Positions 7,025 to 15,620 of a DNA stretch of 33,807 bases are shown here, piece by piece (position 1 is the stretch's first letter; each line of letters begins with the position of its first letter). This DNA is from Sphingomonadaceae bacterium 3R27C6 (GTDB lineage: Bacteria; Pseudomonadota; Alphaproteobacteria; Sphingomonadales; Sphingomonadaceae), in the NCBI GenBank assembly GCA_005503215.1, contig SCNS01000032.1, forward strand, positions 1 through 33,807. The letters are read 5' to 3'. A model generated the notes under the pieces. The model saw only the letters and a list, made by a program, of their open reading frames with translations. It did not search any database and was not told the origin of the DNA. Both the position numbers and the translations under genes were made by a program.

Positions 7025-8352
7025 GGCGCCGCGCGCTTCGCCGCGACCTCGTCCAGCATCGCCTTCAGCGCCGCCGCGTCGAACCAGCGCCCGCCCGCCA
7101 TCACGCCGAGCGGAGCGCGCAGCGTCGCGGGCTTTTCCAGCGGATTGTCGGCAACCAGCAACAGGTCGGCACGATAGCCCGGCGCCAGGACGCCGAACTT
7201 CGCCGCGCCCGGCACCGTCTTCGCGATGAATTCGCCCGGCGTGCGCGTCGCCGCCGACAGCGCCTGCCACGGGGTCAGCCCGGCCGCCAGCATCGCGTCG
7301 ATCTCTTCGTGCAGAGCGAACCCCGGCACCTGCCCCGGGATCGTCGGCGCGTCGCCGCCCGCGATCAGCGGCACCCCGGCGTCAGCCATCGCCTTCACGA
7401 AGCGCGCCTCGAACGCCACGCGCCGCGACAGGTCGACCGCCTTCTTCTGATAGCCCGACCCCGCCCACGCCAGCCGGTCGGCGGGCGACAGATAGCGCGC
7501 CTCGGGCGCCGCCAGATAGGCTTTCACCACCTCGGGCTTGCCGAATTGCGCCGCGATTGTGCGATAGTTGAACAGGTCCGACGTGACGAACGCATCATGC
7601 GCCTTCGCCAGCGCGATCGCCTCGGCAATCCGCGCGTCGGCGGGCGGCGCGTTCTGATCGTCGGCGGGCGGTTCGGGGAAGAAGCCGTAGAAGAATTCCT
7701 CGACATGCGCGATCATCGCCTGCCCCGCCGCGAGCTGTTTCGCGAGTCCGACCGCCTTCACATTATGCCCGACGATCCCGACCCCCTGCGCTTTGGCTTC
7801 GCCGGCGAGTGCCGCGAAAGCCTCGGCCGACAGGTTCGTATAAACCTTGATGAAGCTGTAGCCGTTGGTCTTCGCCAGCCGCACGATCGCGCGCGCCTCG
7901 TCGGCCGTCCGCACGACGAAATGGCCATACTGCGGGTCGCTATCGACGACGAAGGCGGTGAAGATATACGGCCCCGGCACCTCGCCCTTGTTCACCGCGA
8001 TCCGCGTCCGCCCGGCAAACGCGTTGGTCGCCTCGCCCATGTTGAGCATCGCCGTGACACCATTGGCGAGCAGCAGCGCCAGATCGTCACGGCTCGTCAC
8101 ATGATTGTGCATGTCGGCGAGCCCCGGCACCAGCCACGCCCCCTTGCCGTCGATCACCTTGGTGCCCGCGGGCAGCTTCGCCTTGATCCCGATGCTCGAA
8201 ATCACACCGTCGGTGACGATCACCGTCGTGCGCGCGATAACGCGCTCACGGTCCATCGGCACGACATTGACGTCGGTAAAAACCACCGTTTCCGCCCGCG
8301 CGAGCGTCGCGCAAGCGAACAGCATCCACAGCGTCAGCAGCGCGCGCAGCAT
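7021..8352 (-). CDS. Exported amidohydrolase (imidazolonepropionase/prolidase-like)
   Basis: 443 aa with a signal peptide (MLRALLTLWMLFACATLARA) and an amidohydrolase TIM barrel. Metal motifs in order: LVPGLADMHNHV (HxH), YSFIKVYTNLS (Lys that is carbamylated in relatives with a binuclear centre), GIVGHNVKAVG, AMIAHVEEFFYG and the catalytic Asp in LIAGGDAPTIPG. The C-terminal part FGVLAPGYRADLLLVADNPL is typical of the superfamily. The chosen start, ATG at 8352, creates the signal peptide; no strong Shine-Dalgarno is seen, and the upstream gene stops only 13 nt before it, so translational coupling is likely. The frame open upstream to 8445 overlaps that gene and is rejected. The substrate is unknown. 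It shares only the superfamily, not close likeness, with the amidohydrolase at 4518. Confidence 0.88.
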   Translation of the reverse strand: MLRALLTLWMLFACATLARAETVVFTDVNVVPMDRERVIARTTVIVTDGVISSIGIKAKLPAGTKVIDGKGAWLVPGLADMHNHVTSRDDLALLLANGVTAMLNMGEATNAFAGRTRIAVNKGEVPGPYIFTAFVVDSDPQYGHFVVRTADEARAIVRLAKTNGYSFIKVYTNLSAEAFAALAGEAKAQGVGIVGHNVKAVGLAKQLAAGQAMIAHVEEFFYGFFPEPPADDQNAPPADARIAEAIALAKAHDAFVTSDLFNYRTIAAQFGKPEVVKAYLAAPEARYLSPADRLAWAGSGYQKKAVDLSRRVAFEARFVKAMADAGVPLIAGGDAPTIPGQVPGFALHEEIDAMLAAGLTPWQALSAATRTPGEFIAKTVPGAAKFGVLAPGYRADLLLVADNPLEKPATLRAPLGVMAGGRWFDAAALKAMLDEVAAKRAAP

Positions 8353-8365
8353 CCGCCGCGCCGCG

Positions 8366-8842
8366 TCAGCCGGCGCAGAAGGCGGCAAAACGCGCGATTG
8401 CCTTCTTGCCGCCTGGCGTCGCCGCCATGTCGGTCGTGGTGCCATCGGCGGTCATCCGCAGCCAGCCGTTCGCCGCGAAGGCGCGGAACAGCGGCGAGGT
8501 CGCGGGCATTTCCTGCGCGGTGAAGGTCGGCATGTCGTCGGCTTCGGTCGTTCCGGTCAACCGCACACGCTGATCGTCCGATTCCAGTTCGATGGCGGTC
8601 AGATTGAGAGCCCCGCCCGAAATCCCCGCAAAGACGCGGTCGCCGCCCTCCTCACAGGTGAAGTTCAGCGGCTGGTCGTCGGTGCCGTCAACCTCATAGG
8701 CGAGGATCGCGCTCTGCGCGCGTTCCTCGTCGTTGATGCGCATCGCCCAGTCATAACCGTTGTTCACTGCGGGCGCGGGCGCCGCGTTCGCCGCGCCGCC
8801 CAGTGCGAGCACACTACAAAACGAAACCAGAATCCGCTTCAT
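8366..8842 (-). CDS. Exported hypothetical protein upstream of amidohydrolase
   Basis: 158 aa with a signal peptide (MKRILVSFCSVLALGGAANA). The mature protein has two Cys (FTCEEGG, FAAFCAG), which could form a disulfide, and a pattern of short strands (YDWAMRIND, DRVFAGISGG, WLRMTADGT). I do not recognise a family. The start at 8842 has AAGGA upstream at proper spacing; a GTG at 8860 is in frame but would precede the signal peptide. It is the first gene of a two-gene unit with the amidohydrolase, 13 nt downstream. An inverted repeat at 8860-8885 lies just before the start and may bear on its regulation. Function unknown. Confidence 0.82.
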   Translation of the reverse strand: MKRILVSFCSVLALGGAANAAPAPAVNNGYDWAMRINDEERAQSAILAYEVDGTDDQPLNFTCEEGGDRVFAGISGGALNLTAIELESDDQRVRLTGTTEADDMPTFTAQEMPATSPLFRAFAANGWLRMTADGTTTDMAATPGGKKAIARFAAFCAG

Positions 8843-8859
8843 CTTCACATCCTTCGTCA

Positions 8860-8885
8860 CATAGGCACCGATAGCAATGCCTATG
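8860..8885. promoter_or_regulatory. Inverted repeat before the exported protein gene
   Basis: CATAGGCA (8860-8867) and TGCCTATG (8878-8885) are exact reverse complements around a 10-nt centre. It lies 18 nt before the start at 8842 and 44 nt after the gatB stop. It could be an operator or a leader hairpin. There is no T-run, so it is unlikely to be an intrinsic terminator for gatB. Confidence 0.5.
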
Positions 8886-8928
8886 ACAGAGAAGTAGCTG
8901 AATTCGCTGTGAATCCGATCACTTATTC

Positions 8929-10395
8929 TCAGCCGAGCGCCTTCTTCAGCAACTCGTTGACGACCTGCGGGTTCGCCTTGCCCTGCATCGCCTTCATCGT
9001 CTGCCCGACGAAGAAGCCGAACAAGGCTTCCTTGCCGCCCTTATACTGCTCGACCTTGTCGGCATTGGCGGTCAGGATCTTGGCGATTTCGGCTTCGATC
9101 GCGCCGGTGTCGCTCGTCTGCTTGAGGCCGTCGCGCTCGACGATCACACCCGCGGCGTCGCCGCTTTCGAGCATCTTTTCGAACACCGCCTTGGCGATCG
9201 TTCCCGAAATCGTGCCGTCGGCGACGAGGCCGAGCAGCTCGGCGGCATGCGCGGGCGATACCGGCGAATCCGAAATGTCGCGCCCCATGCGGTTGAGCGC
9301 GCCGAACAATTCGCTCGTCACCCAGTTCGCCGCGGCGACGGGCTTCGCGCCTGCTTCCAGCAACGTATCGAACCAGCGCGCCGCCTCTACCTCGGCGGTC
9401 AAGACATCGGCGTTGTACGGCGAAATCCCCGCCGCCAGATAGCGCGCGCGCTTGGCGTCGGGCAGTTCGGGCAAGGACTCGCGGCACTCGGCCAGAAACG
9501 CATCGTCGAGTTCGAGCGGCAACAGGTCGGGATCGGGGAAGTAGCGGTAATCATGCGCATCTTCCTTCGACCGCATCGAGCGCGTCTCGTTGCGGTCGGG
9601 ATCGTACAGCCGCGTTTCCTGCACCACCGTGCCGCCGCTTTCGATCAGCTCGACCTGGCGCTTCGCCTCGCCCTCGATCACCGCCATCACGAAGCGCACC
9701 GAGTTGACATTCTTCGTCTCGGTGCGCGTGCCGAATTCGTCGCCCGGCTTGCGCACGCTGACGTTGACGTCGGCGCGCATCGAGCCCTCTTCCATATTGC
9801 CGTCGCACGAGCCGACATAGCGCAGGATCGAACGCAGCTTGCGCACATAGGCGCCGGCTTCGGCGGGCGAGCGCATGTCGGGGCGCGAGACGATCTCCAT
9901 CAGCGCGACGCCCGAGCGGTTGAGGTCGACGTACGACATCGTCGGATGCTGGTCGTGCATCAGCTTGCCGGCGTCCTGCTCGACATGGATGCGCTCGATC
10001 CCGATCACCTTGTCGCCGGGGATCCCGGCCTTTTCATCAGCGGCGATCGTCAGCGAACCTTCGCCGACAAGCGGATGATAAAGCTGCGAAATCTGGTAAC
10101 CCTGCGGCAGGTCGGCATAGAAATAATTCTTACGGTCGAACCGCGACCATTTGTTGATCTGCGCCTCGATCGCCATGCCCGTGCGCACCGCCTGTCGGAT
10201 GCACTCGCGGTTCGGCACCGGCAGCATGCCGGGCATCGCGGCGTCGATCAGCGACACCTGCGTATTCGGCTCGGCCCCGAACGCCGTCGCGGCGCCCGAG
10301 AACAGCTTGGCGTTCGAGGTGACCTGCGCATGGACCTCGAGGCCGATCACGACCTCCCACTCGCCGGTTTCGCCCTTGATGCGATAATCGCTCAT
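8929..10395 (-). CDS. gatB: Asp-tRNA(Asn)/Glu-tRNA(Gln) amidotransferase subunit B
   Basis: GatB activates misacylated tRNA by ATP-dependent phosphorylation of the Glu or Asp side chain, then uses ammonia delivered from GatA. The 488-aa protein has the cradle signature EWEVVIGLEVHAQV (about 13-26), PGMLPVPNRECI, the KNYFYADLPQGYQISQL motif, MEIVSRPDMRSPAEAGAY, and the C-terminal helical YqeY-like tail (about 345-488) ending GKANPQVVNELLKKALG that contacts the tRNA elbow. The start is the ATG at 10395, one base after the gatA stop, with GTGGTAAG acting as ribosome site. It is the last gene of gatCAB. Its presence implies that the organism makes Gln-tRNA(Gln) and/or Asn-tRNA(Asn) indirectly. 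Confidence 0.98.
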   Translation of the reverse strand: MSDYRIKGETGEWEVVIGLEVHAQVTSNAKLFSGAATAFGAEPNTQVSLIDAAMPGMLPVPNRECIRQAVRTGMAIEAQINKWSRFDRKNYFYADLPQGYQISQLYHPLVGEGSLTIAADEKAGIPGDKVIGIERIHVEQDAGKLMHDQHPTMSYVDLNRSGVALMEIVSRPDMRSPAEAGAYVRKLRSILRYVGSCDGNMEEGSMRADVNVSVRKPGDEFGTRTETKNVNSVRFVMAVIEGEAKRQVELIESGGTVVQETRLYDPDRNETRSMRSKEDAHDYRYFPDPDLLPLELDDAFLAECRESLPELPDAKRARYLAAGISPYNADVLTAEVEAARWFDTLLEAGAKPVAAANWVTSELFGALNRMGRDISDSPVSPAHAAELLGLVADGTISGTIAKAVFEKMLESGDAAGVIVERDGLKQTSDTGAIEAEIAKILTANADKVEQYKGGKEALFGFFVGQTMKAMQGKANPQVVNELLKKALG

Positions 10396-10396
10396 C

Positions 10397-11878
10397 TTAC
10401 CACCACTTCTCGGCGCGCGCGTTGAAGCCCGCCCGCTCTTCAATAGCCAGCCCGGCGTTGAGCACGCCCTGCTCGTCGAACGCCTTGCCGATGATCTGCA
10501 GCCCCAGCGGCAGCCCTTCGCGGTTCAGCGCCGCGGGCACCGACATCGCGGGCAGCCCCGCGAGGCTCGCGGGGACCGCGAACACGTCGTTGAGGTACAT
10601 CGACAGCGGATCGGCGGTCTTTTCGCCCAGCCCGAACGCGGCGGACGGCGCGGTCGGCGCGAGGATCACGTCGCAGCTTGCAAACGCCTGCTCGAAATCG
10701 CGTGCGATCAGCGTCCGCACCTTCTGCGCCTGCGTGTAATAGGCGTCGTAAAAGCCCGCCGACAACACATAGGTGCCGATCATGATGCGGCGCTTGACCT
10801 CGGGCCCGAAGCCGTCGGCGCGCGTCGCGGCGTACATGTCCTGCAACCCCGCCCCCTGCGGCAGGTCGCGCAAACCGTACCGCACGCCGTCGTAGCGCGC
10901 GAGGTTCGACGACGCCTCGGCGGGCGCGATGATATAATAGGCCGGCAGCGCATATTTGGTGTGCGGCAGGCTGATCTCGACGACCTCGGCCCCCGCATCC
11001 TTCAGCATCGCGATCCCCGCATCCCACATCGCGTCGATGTCGGGATCGATGCCCTCCAGTCGATACTCCTTGGGAATCCCGACTTTCTTACCCTTGAGAT
11101 CGCTCGACAAAGCCGCCTCCCAATTGGGCACCGCCATATCGAGGCTCGTCGCGTCCTTCGGATCGAAGCCCGCCATATTCTCGAGCATGATCGCGCAGTC
11201 CATGACGTCGCGCGCCATCGGCCCCGCCTGGTCGAGCGAACTCGCGAACGCCACGATGCCCCAGCGCGAGCAGCGGCCATAGGTCGGCTTGATCCCGCTA
11301 ATCCCGACGAACGCCGCGGGCTGGCGGATCGAGCCGCCGGTGTCGGTTCCGGTCGCCGCGGGGCACAGCCGCGCCGCGATCGCCGACGACGAACCGCCCG
11401 ACGAACCGCCCGGCGCGAGCGCGGCATTGCCGCCGTCGTTGCGCTTCCACGGGCTGATGACGTTACCGAAATAACTCGTCTCGTTCGACGACCCCATCGC
11501 GAACTGGTCGAGGTTCAGCTTGCCGAGCATCCCGCAACCCGCGTCCCACAGCTTCGCCGACACGGTCGATTCATAACGCGGGACAAAGCCTTCGAGCATA
11601 TGGCTCGCCGCGGTCGTCTGGACGCCGTTCGTCGCGAACAGGTCCTTCATCCCGATCGGCACGCCCGACAAAGGCTTCAGCGTTCCCGCCGAACGGTCGG
11701 CATCGGCCGCCTTCGCCGCGGCCAGCGCATGCTCGGGCGTCTCGACGATAAACGCATTCAGCGCCTTCGCACCCGCGACATTGGCGTTGAACGCCTCGGC
11801 GACCTCGACGGCGCTGAAATCGCCCGCGCGGTGCCCGTCGCGGATCTGCGCGACGGTCAGATTCGTAAGATCGGTCAT
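10397..11878 (-). CDS. gatA: Asp-tRNA(Asn)/Glu-tRNA(Gln) amidotransferase subunit A
   Basis: GatA is the glutaminase of the amidotransferase: it frees ammonia from Gln and channels it to GatB. The 493-aa protein has the amidase-signature Ser-cisSer-Lys triad: K78 in GVPIGMKDLF, S159 in APGGSSGGSSS, and the nucleophile S183 in GTDTGGSIRQPAAF. Length is normal. Its ATG at 11878 overlaps the gatC stop (TAATG) by one base, which indicates translational coupling and equal subunit supply. Confidence 0.98.
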   Translation of the reverse strand: MTDLTNLTVAQIRDGHRAGDFSAVEVAEAFNANVAGAKALNAFIVETPEHALAAAKAADADRSAGTLKPLSGVPIGMKDLFATNGVQTTAASHMLEGFVPRYESTVSAKLWDAGCGMLGKLNLDQFAMGSSNETSYFGNVISPWKRNDGGNAALAPGGSSGGSSSAIAARLCPAATGTDTGGSIRQPAAFVGISGIKPTYGRCSRWGIVAFASSLDQAGPMARDVMDCAIMLENMAGFDPKDATSLDMAVPNWEAALSSDLKGKKVGIPKEYRLEGIDPDIDAMWDAGIAMLKDAGAEVVEISLPHTKYALPAYYIIAPAEASSNLARYDGVRYGLRDLPQGAGLQDMYAATRADGFGPEVKRRIMIGTYVLSAGFYDAYYTQAQKVRTLIARDFEQAFASCDVILAPTAPSAAFGLGEKTADPLSMYLNDVFAVPASLAGLPAMSVPAALNREGLPLGLQIIGKAFDEQGVLNAGLAIEERAGFNARAEKWW

Positions 11879-12180
11879 TATTCGATCACCTTCGGCACGC
11901 CGAAAAAGCCGTGCTGCGGCGCCGGCGCATTCGCCAGCACGTCATCACGGCGGTTGCCGCCGGTCAGCGGGTCGGCATCGACGACATCGTCGCGCAGCCG
12001 CAGATGGTTCGGGATCACCGCGGTCATCGGCTCGACCCCGGTCACATCGACCTCGCCGAGTTGCTCGACCCAGCCCAAGATGCCGTTCAATTCGCCTTCC
12101 ATCGCGGCGGCTTCGGCATCGCTGATCGCGATGCGCGCCAGCGACGCGATTTTCCTTACTGTTGCCTGATCGATTGACAT
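11878..12180 (-). CDS. gatC: Asp-tRNA(Asn)/Glu-tRNA(Gln) amidotransferase subunit C
   Basis: The 100-aa GatC wraps around GatA and stabilises the complex with GatB. The N-terminal helical pair (TVRKIASLARIAISDAEA, LNGILGWVEQLGEVD), the VTGVEPM turn and the LRDDVV segment are family hallmarks. It ends in the expected QHGFFGVPKVIE, which reaches into GatA. It is the first gene of the operon. A TTGAAG at 12236-12231 on the minus strand could be a -35 element, but the -10 match is weak. The gene upstream (DUF4153) ends 63 nt away on the same strand, so read-through is also possible. Confidence 0.97.
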   Translation of the reverse strand: MSIDQATVRKIASLARIAISDAEAAAMEGELNGILGWVEQLGEVDVTGVEPMTAVIPNHLRLRDDVVDADPLTGGNRRDDVLANAPAPQHGFFGVPKVIE

Positions 12181-12243
12181 GATCGCCCTAACTTTAACGA
12201 AGCCGCGCCGCTAGCATCCTAGCCAGCCCGCTTCAAGGCGCGC

Positions 12244-14034
12244 CTACTCGAAATCACCGCCCACCGGCTTGCCGTTCACAAAAATCTGGCGACGCGTCAC
12301 CGTTCGTATTTCGACCCCGCCCCGTTCCATATCGTCGACCGTCAATTCGCGTCGTTTCTGTTCGGCTGGATCGCTTCCCTCATAATAGTCGCTCCACTTC
12401 TTCGTCGTGGGATCGATCGCGAAGTGCGTCAGCATGCCGCTATGCGAAACGACCGCGACACGGCTGTCGCCGACCCATTGCACAATGCAGGGCGCCGTGC
12501 GGCAAAAGCTCCGCTGGTCCAGCAACGCATAGAGTTCGGCCGGCAGCGCCCGGCTCGCGGGCTGAACACGCACTTTCTCTTCGATCCTGCGCGCGCCAAA
12601 GGCGGCATCGCGCGCTGTCATCTGCTCGCCGTCGCGGTGGAGCGTCCAACGGTCCTGCGCCTTCAGTGCCCAGCTCGCGAGGCCCGCCTTCGTCTTGTCG
12701 GCCGACTTCGCAATATCCCGCAGCGCCGCGCGTCCGCTCGGCCCGAAATCGAACGCCATCGCCGCCCAGTCGAATTTCTCGACCGGCACGGCCCCCGATT
12801 TCAGCCGCGCCAGCTGATCGCGCGTCGAAATCGTCCCGAAATCGAGGATCGGCAGCGCAAGGAACAAAGCGAGCAGCGCCAGCCCGATCGCGAGCTTCTG
12901 CTGCAATGGCCGCAACCAGTCGTCGAAACCGCGCCGCCCCTTCACGACCGCCCACACGCCCGCAATGCCATAAGCCAGCGCGATGACCGCCGCGATCACC
13001 CCCCAGATGCGCTCGGGAGTCCAGCCATATTGGATCACCCGCAAATGCATCGAATAATAGGCAATCCCCGCCAGCGGCAGCACCGCGACCACCAGCACCG
13101 GCGCCGCCCAGCGCAGCACCGGGCTCGTCGCACGGTCGTCGCTGCCATTGCCGATCACCGCATTGGCGAGCAGCACCGCGAACGCCGCCGCCGCCATCAT
13201 CACCGCCGCGGTCGAAAAGCCTGAATCCCACAATTTCTGCAGCCCCGTCCCCGCGAGCGAGAGCAGGAACAGCACCAATGCGACCGCCAGCACCGGCGCC
13301 AGCACCGCCAGCACCATCATCACCAGCCGCTGCAAGGTCGAAACCAGCCTGTCGCGCTCGCGCAGCAGCCCGACCGCGCCGCCGAACGCCGCGCCCCCCA
13401 GCATCCAGCCGAACCATTCGTCGTTGAGCAAATCGAAGATCAGGTTGATCCCGATCAGCTTGAACATCTGCCCGATCAGCACGACGAGCAGGAAGGTTAT
13501 GCCGACAAAGGCCAGCGACGCCGCGCCGATCACCGCGTCGGTCCACGCATGGCTGTGGAGCCGCGCGTACGGCATCTGCCACAGCTTCCAGAACCGCCAA
13601 TCGGGCGCGACATCGCGCCGCGTCTGGAACAGCGGCGTCGCGACGAGTACCGCGAGGATTCCCGACCAGAAGGGCCATTCGATCGGCGATCCGCCGAAAT
13701 TATAGCCCGCCGAATGCCAGGTGATCAGCCCCATCACCGCGCCCCAGAGCAGCGCGAAACCCAGCGCCCACAGCCAGCGGCGCAGTTCGACGCCGAGCAC
13801 GAAGACTATGGTAGCAATCGCCACGAACGCCGCGAGCGCGTCGAGCAACGGCGCCGGCTCCATGACATTTTGGCGGTCGACGAGCATATGGAACAACAGC
13901 CCCGCGACGGCGCAGATCGCCGCCATGATCCACGGGCGCAGCGGCCACGGCGGATCATTGTCGTCGAGACGCGCCGAAACGCGCGACGATCTGGCGGGCG
14001 AATCGGGGGCGGCGGGTGCGCTCGTGTCGGTCAT
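12244..14034 (-). CDS. DUF4153 family multi-pass membrane protein
   Basis: 596 aa. After a short cytoplasmic start (SAPAAPDSPARSSRVSARL), about ten to twelve hydrophobic segments run to roughly residue 390 (among them IMAAICAVAGLLFHML, LLDALAAFVAIATIVFVL, ALGFALLWGAVMGLI, AVIGAASLAFVGITFLLVV, MMVLAVLAPVLAVALVLF). A soluble C-terminal domain of about 190 residues follows. The phrase YGWTPERIWGVIAAVIALA is the part I use to place it in DUF4153. Two Cys in the tail (SFCRTAPCIVQWVGDSR) suggest the domain is periplasmic and disulfide-bonded. The start at 14034 has TGAGG nearby; the open frame extends ten codons further up without support. The molecular function of the family is not established. 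It stands upstream of gatC on the same strand. Confidence 0.8.
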   Translation of the reverse strand: MTDTSAPAAPDSPARSSRVSARLDDNDPPWPLRPWIMAAICAVAGLLFHMLVDRQNVMEPAPLLDALAAFVAIATIVFVLGVELRRWLWALGFALLWGAVMGLITWHSAGYNFGGSPIEWPFWSGILAVLVATPLFQTRRDVAPDWRFWKLWQMPYARLHSHAWTDAVIGAASLAFVGITFLLVVLIGQMFKLIGINLIFDLLNDEWFGWMLGGAAFGGAVGLLRERDRLVSTLQRLVMMVLAVLAPVLAVALVLFLLSLAGTGLQKLWDSGFSTAAVMMAAAAFAVLLANAVIGNGSDDRATSPVLRWAAPVLVVAVLPLAGIAYYSMHLRVIQYGWTPERIWGVIAAVIALAYGIAGVWAVVKGRRGFDDWLRPLQQKLAIGLALLALFLALPILDFGTISTRDQLARLKSGAVPVEKFDWAAMAFDFGPSGRAALRDIAKSADKTKAGLASWALKAQDRWTLHRDGEQMTARDAAFGARRIEEKVRVQPASRALPAELYALLDQRSFCRTAPCIVQWVGDSRVAVVSHSGMLTHFAIDPTTKKWSDYYEGSDPAEQKRRELTVDDMERGGVEIRTVTRRQIFVNGKPVGGDFE

Positions 14035-14060
14035 GCGCCTCAGCCTATCCCGTAACTTCC

Positions 14061-14162
14061 TCATCCTGAACTTGTTTCAGAGCCTGCCTCAGACCCGATC
14101 CGGGGATCCATGGCTCGAGGCCGCGAGTTATGACCGTGGATGCTGGAACGAGTTCAGCATGA
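14061..14162. repeat. Imperfect inverted repeat element
   Basis: TCATCCTGAACTTGTTTCAG (14061-14080) and the reverse complement of 14143-14162 agree at 17 of 20 positions. Inner parts also pair (GGATCCA near 14104, TGGATG near 14138). It lies between the divergently transcribed DUF4153 and DUF3089 genes. It belongs to the same general class of intergenic elements as the one at 25594-25692, which has similar GATCCGGGATCC-type inner sequence. Confidence 0.75.
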
Positions 14163-14238
14163 CGAGTTATTTGTAGGCGGGCACGCGAGCGGCTAGAGAG
14201 GCCCGAAATCCGTCTCCCCTCCCCCATGGAGCGCCCAT

Positions 14239-15525
14239 TTGGCCCGCAAGTTCCTTTACATCATCGCTGCCATCATCCTGCTGATCGTCGCCGCCGGCGT
14301 CGTGTACCAGCTCTTCCCGGGCTGGATCGCGCGCACCGCCTTTGTCCCCAGCACCGAATTCAAGCCGCAGGCCGCGGTCGCCCCGAACGCCTATGACGAC
14401 CCGAAAATGTGGTTCGCGCGCCCGGGCATGGAAAAGGACCCGTCGGCCTGGCGCCCCGCCGCCGACGGCAGCGAAACCCCCGGCACCGAAGACGCCGCAA
14501 CGCAGGCAGGGCAGATCATCCCGCCCGCCAATGCCGCACAGACCACAACCGAAGCCGCGCTACCCAAGGGCGACGCCGCGGTCTTCTTCGTCCACCCGAC
14601 CAGCTATTACAGCCGCTCGAGCTGGAACGCCCCGCTCGAGGACCGCGATTCGGACCACCGCGCGAACCTGTTCGTGCAGGGCATGGCGAGCGCCTTTGCC
14701 GACGCGGGCGAAATCTGGGCCCCGCGTTATCGCCAGGCGACGCTCGGCGCCTTTCTCGCGCAGGACCGCGTCACTGCGGGCAAGGCGATCGATTCGGCCT
14801 ATCGCGACGTCGAGGAGGCGTTCGACGCCTTCCTCGCCGCGCAGCCGAAGAACAAGCCGATCATCCTCGCGGGCCACAGCCAGGGCGCGCTCCACCTCAC
14901 GACGTTGCTCCGCACGAAAATCGCCGGCACCCCGCTCGCAAAACGCATCGTCGCGGCGTACGTCATCGGCTGGCCGGTCAGCCTCGACACCGACATCGCC
15001 GGGCTCGGCCTGCCCGCGTGCCAGACCCCCGAACAAAAGGGCTGCATCATCGGCTGGGCGAGTTTCGCCGAGCCCGCCGATCCCGCGATGGTCACCGGCG
15101 CCTATGACGGCACGATCGGTTTCGACGGCCGCCCGCGCGCCGAAACGCGCATGCTCTGCACCAACCCGCTCACCGGCATCCCCGACACCGCAGCCCCGCC
15201 CGAGGCGAATATCGGCACGCTGAAGCCGACCGAAGGCTTCAAGTCGGGATCGTTGATCGCGGGCAAGATCGGCGCGAAATGCGACGACACGCGCGGTTTC
15301 CTGATGATCGGCGATGCCGATATCGCGAAAAATTATGTCGTCGCGGGCTATGTGCTCCCCGGCAACAACTATCATGTCTACGACATCACCCTCTTCTGGG
15401 CGAACGTCCGCGCCGACGCGCTCCGTCGCCTCGCAACCTATGAAGGCAAGCCCTCGCCGGTGCCGCCGGCGGCGACGCCGCTGGCACCGGCAACGGCCCC
15501 AGCGACTCCCGCGTCCAAGTCCTAA
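14239..15525 (+). CDS. DUF3089 family alpha/beta hydrolase, membrane-anchored
   Basis: 428 aa with an N-terminal membrane anchor (residues 5-26, FLYIIAAIILLIVAAGVVYQ) and a lipase-like alpha/beta hydrolase body. The nucleophile elbow is G212-H213-S214-Q215-G216 in ILAGHSQGALHL; oxyanion-side strand AVFFVHPTSYYS and later NNYHVYDITLFWANVR (candidate catalytic His) complete the likely active site. Cys residues in LPACQTPEQKGCIIGW and ETRMLCTNP may pair in the periplasm. The tail is Ala/Pro rich (PVPPAATPLAPATAPATPA). The start is TTG at 14239, with GGAG at 14228-14231 seven bases upstream; the nearby ATG at 14226 is out of frame. Substrate unknown. The gene stands alone. Confidence 0.85.
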   Translation: MARKFLYIIAAIILLIVAAGVVYQLFPGWIARTAFVPSTEFKPQAAVAPNAYDDPKMWFARPGMEKDPSAWRPAADGSETPGTEDAATQAGQIIPPANAAQTTTEAALPKGDAAVFFVHPTSYYSRSSWNAPLEDRDSDHRANLFVQGMASAFADAGEIWAPRYRQATLGAFLAQDRVTAGKAIDSAYRDVEEAFDAFLAAQPKNKPIILAGHSQGALHLTTLLRTKIAGTPLAKRIVAAYVIGWPVSLDTDIAGLGLPACQTPEQKGCIIGWASFAEPADPAMVTGAYDGTIGFDGRPRAETRMLCTNPLTGIPDTAAPPEANIGTLKPTEGFKSGSLIAGKIGAKCDDTRGFLMIGDADIAKNYVVAGYVLPGNNYHVYDITLFWANVRADALRRLATYEGKPSPVPPAATPLAPATAPATPASKS

Positions 15526-15526
15526 T

Positions 15527-15606
15527 CCGTTCGCATCGAGCGAAGTCGAGATGCCCATCGTCAGGGTGTGCCTTCACGGTGTCTCGACTTCGCTCGACAC
15601 GAACGG
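15527..15606. repeat. Inverted repeat between DUF3089 gene and ruvX
   Basis: The 26-nt arm at 15527-15552 (CCGTTCG, then TCGAGCGAAGTCGAGA) is repeated in reverse complement at 15581-15606 with three mismatches. It begins one base after the hydrolase stop codon and ends 14 nt before the ruvX start. The TCGAGCGAAGTCGAGA / TCTCGACTTCGCTCGA core is a pattern I associate with sphingomonad intergenic repeats. It could act as a transcript terminator or mRNA stabiliser. Confidence 0.85.
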
Positions 15607-15620
15607 CTAGGGATGGTCGC

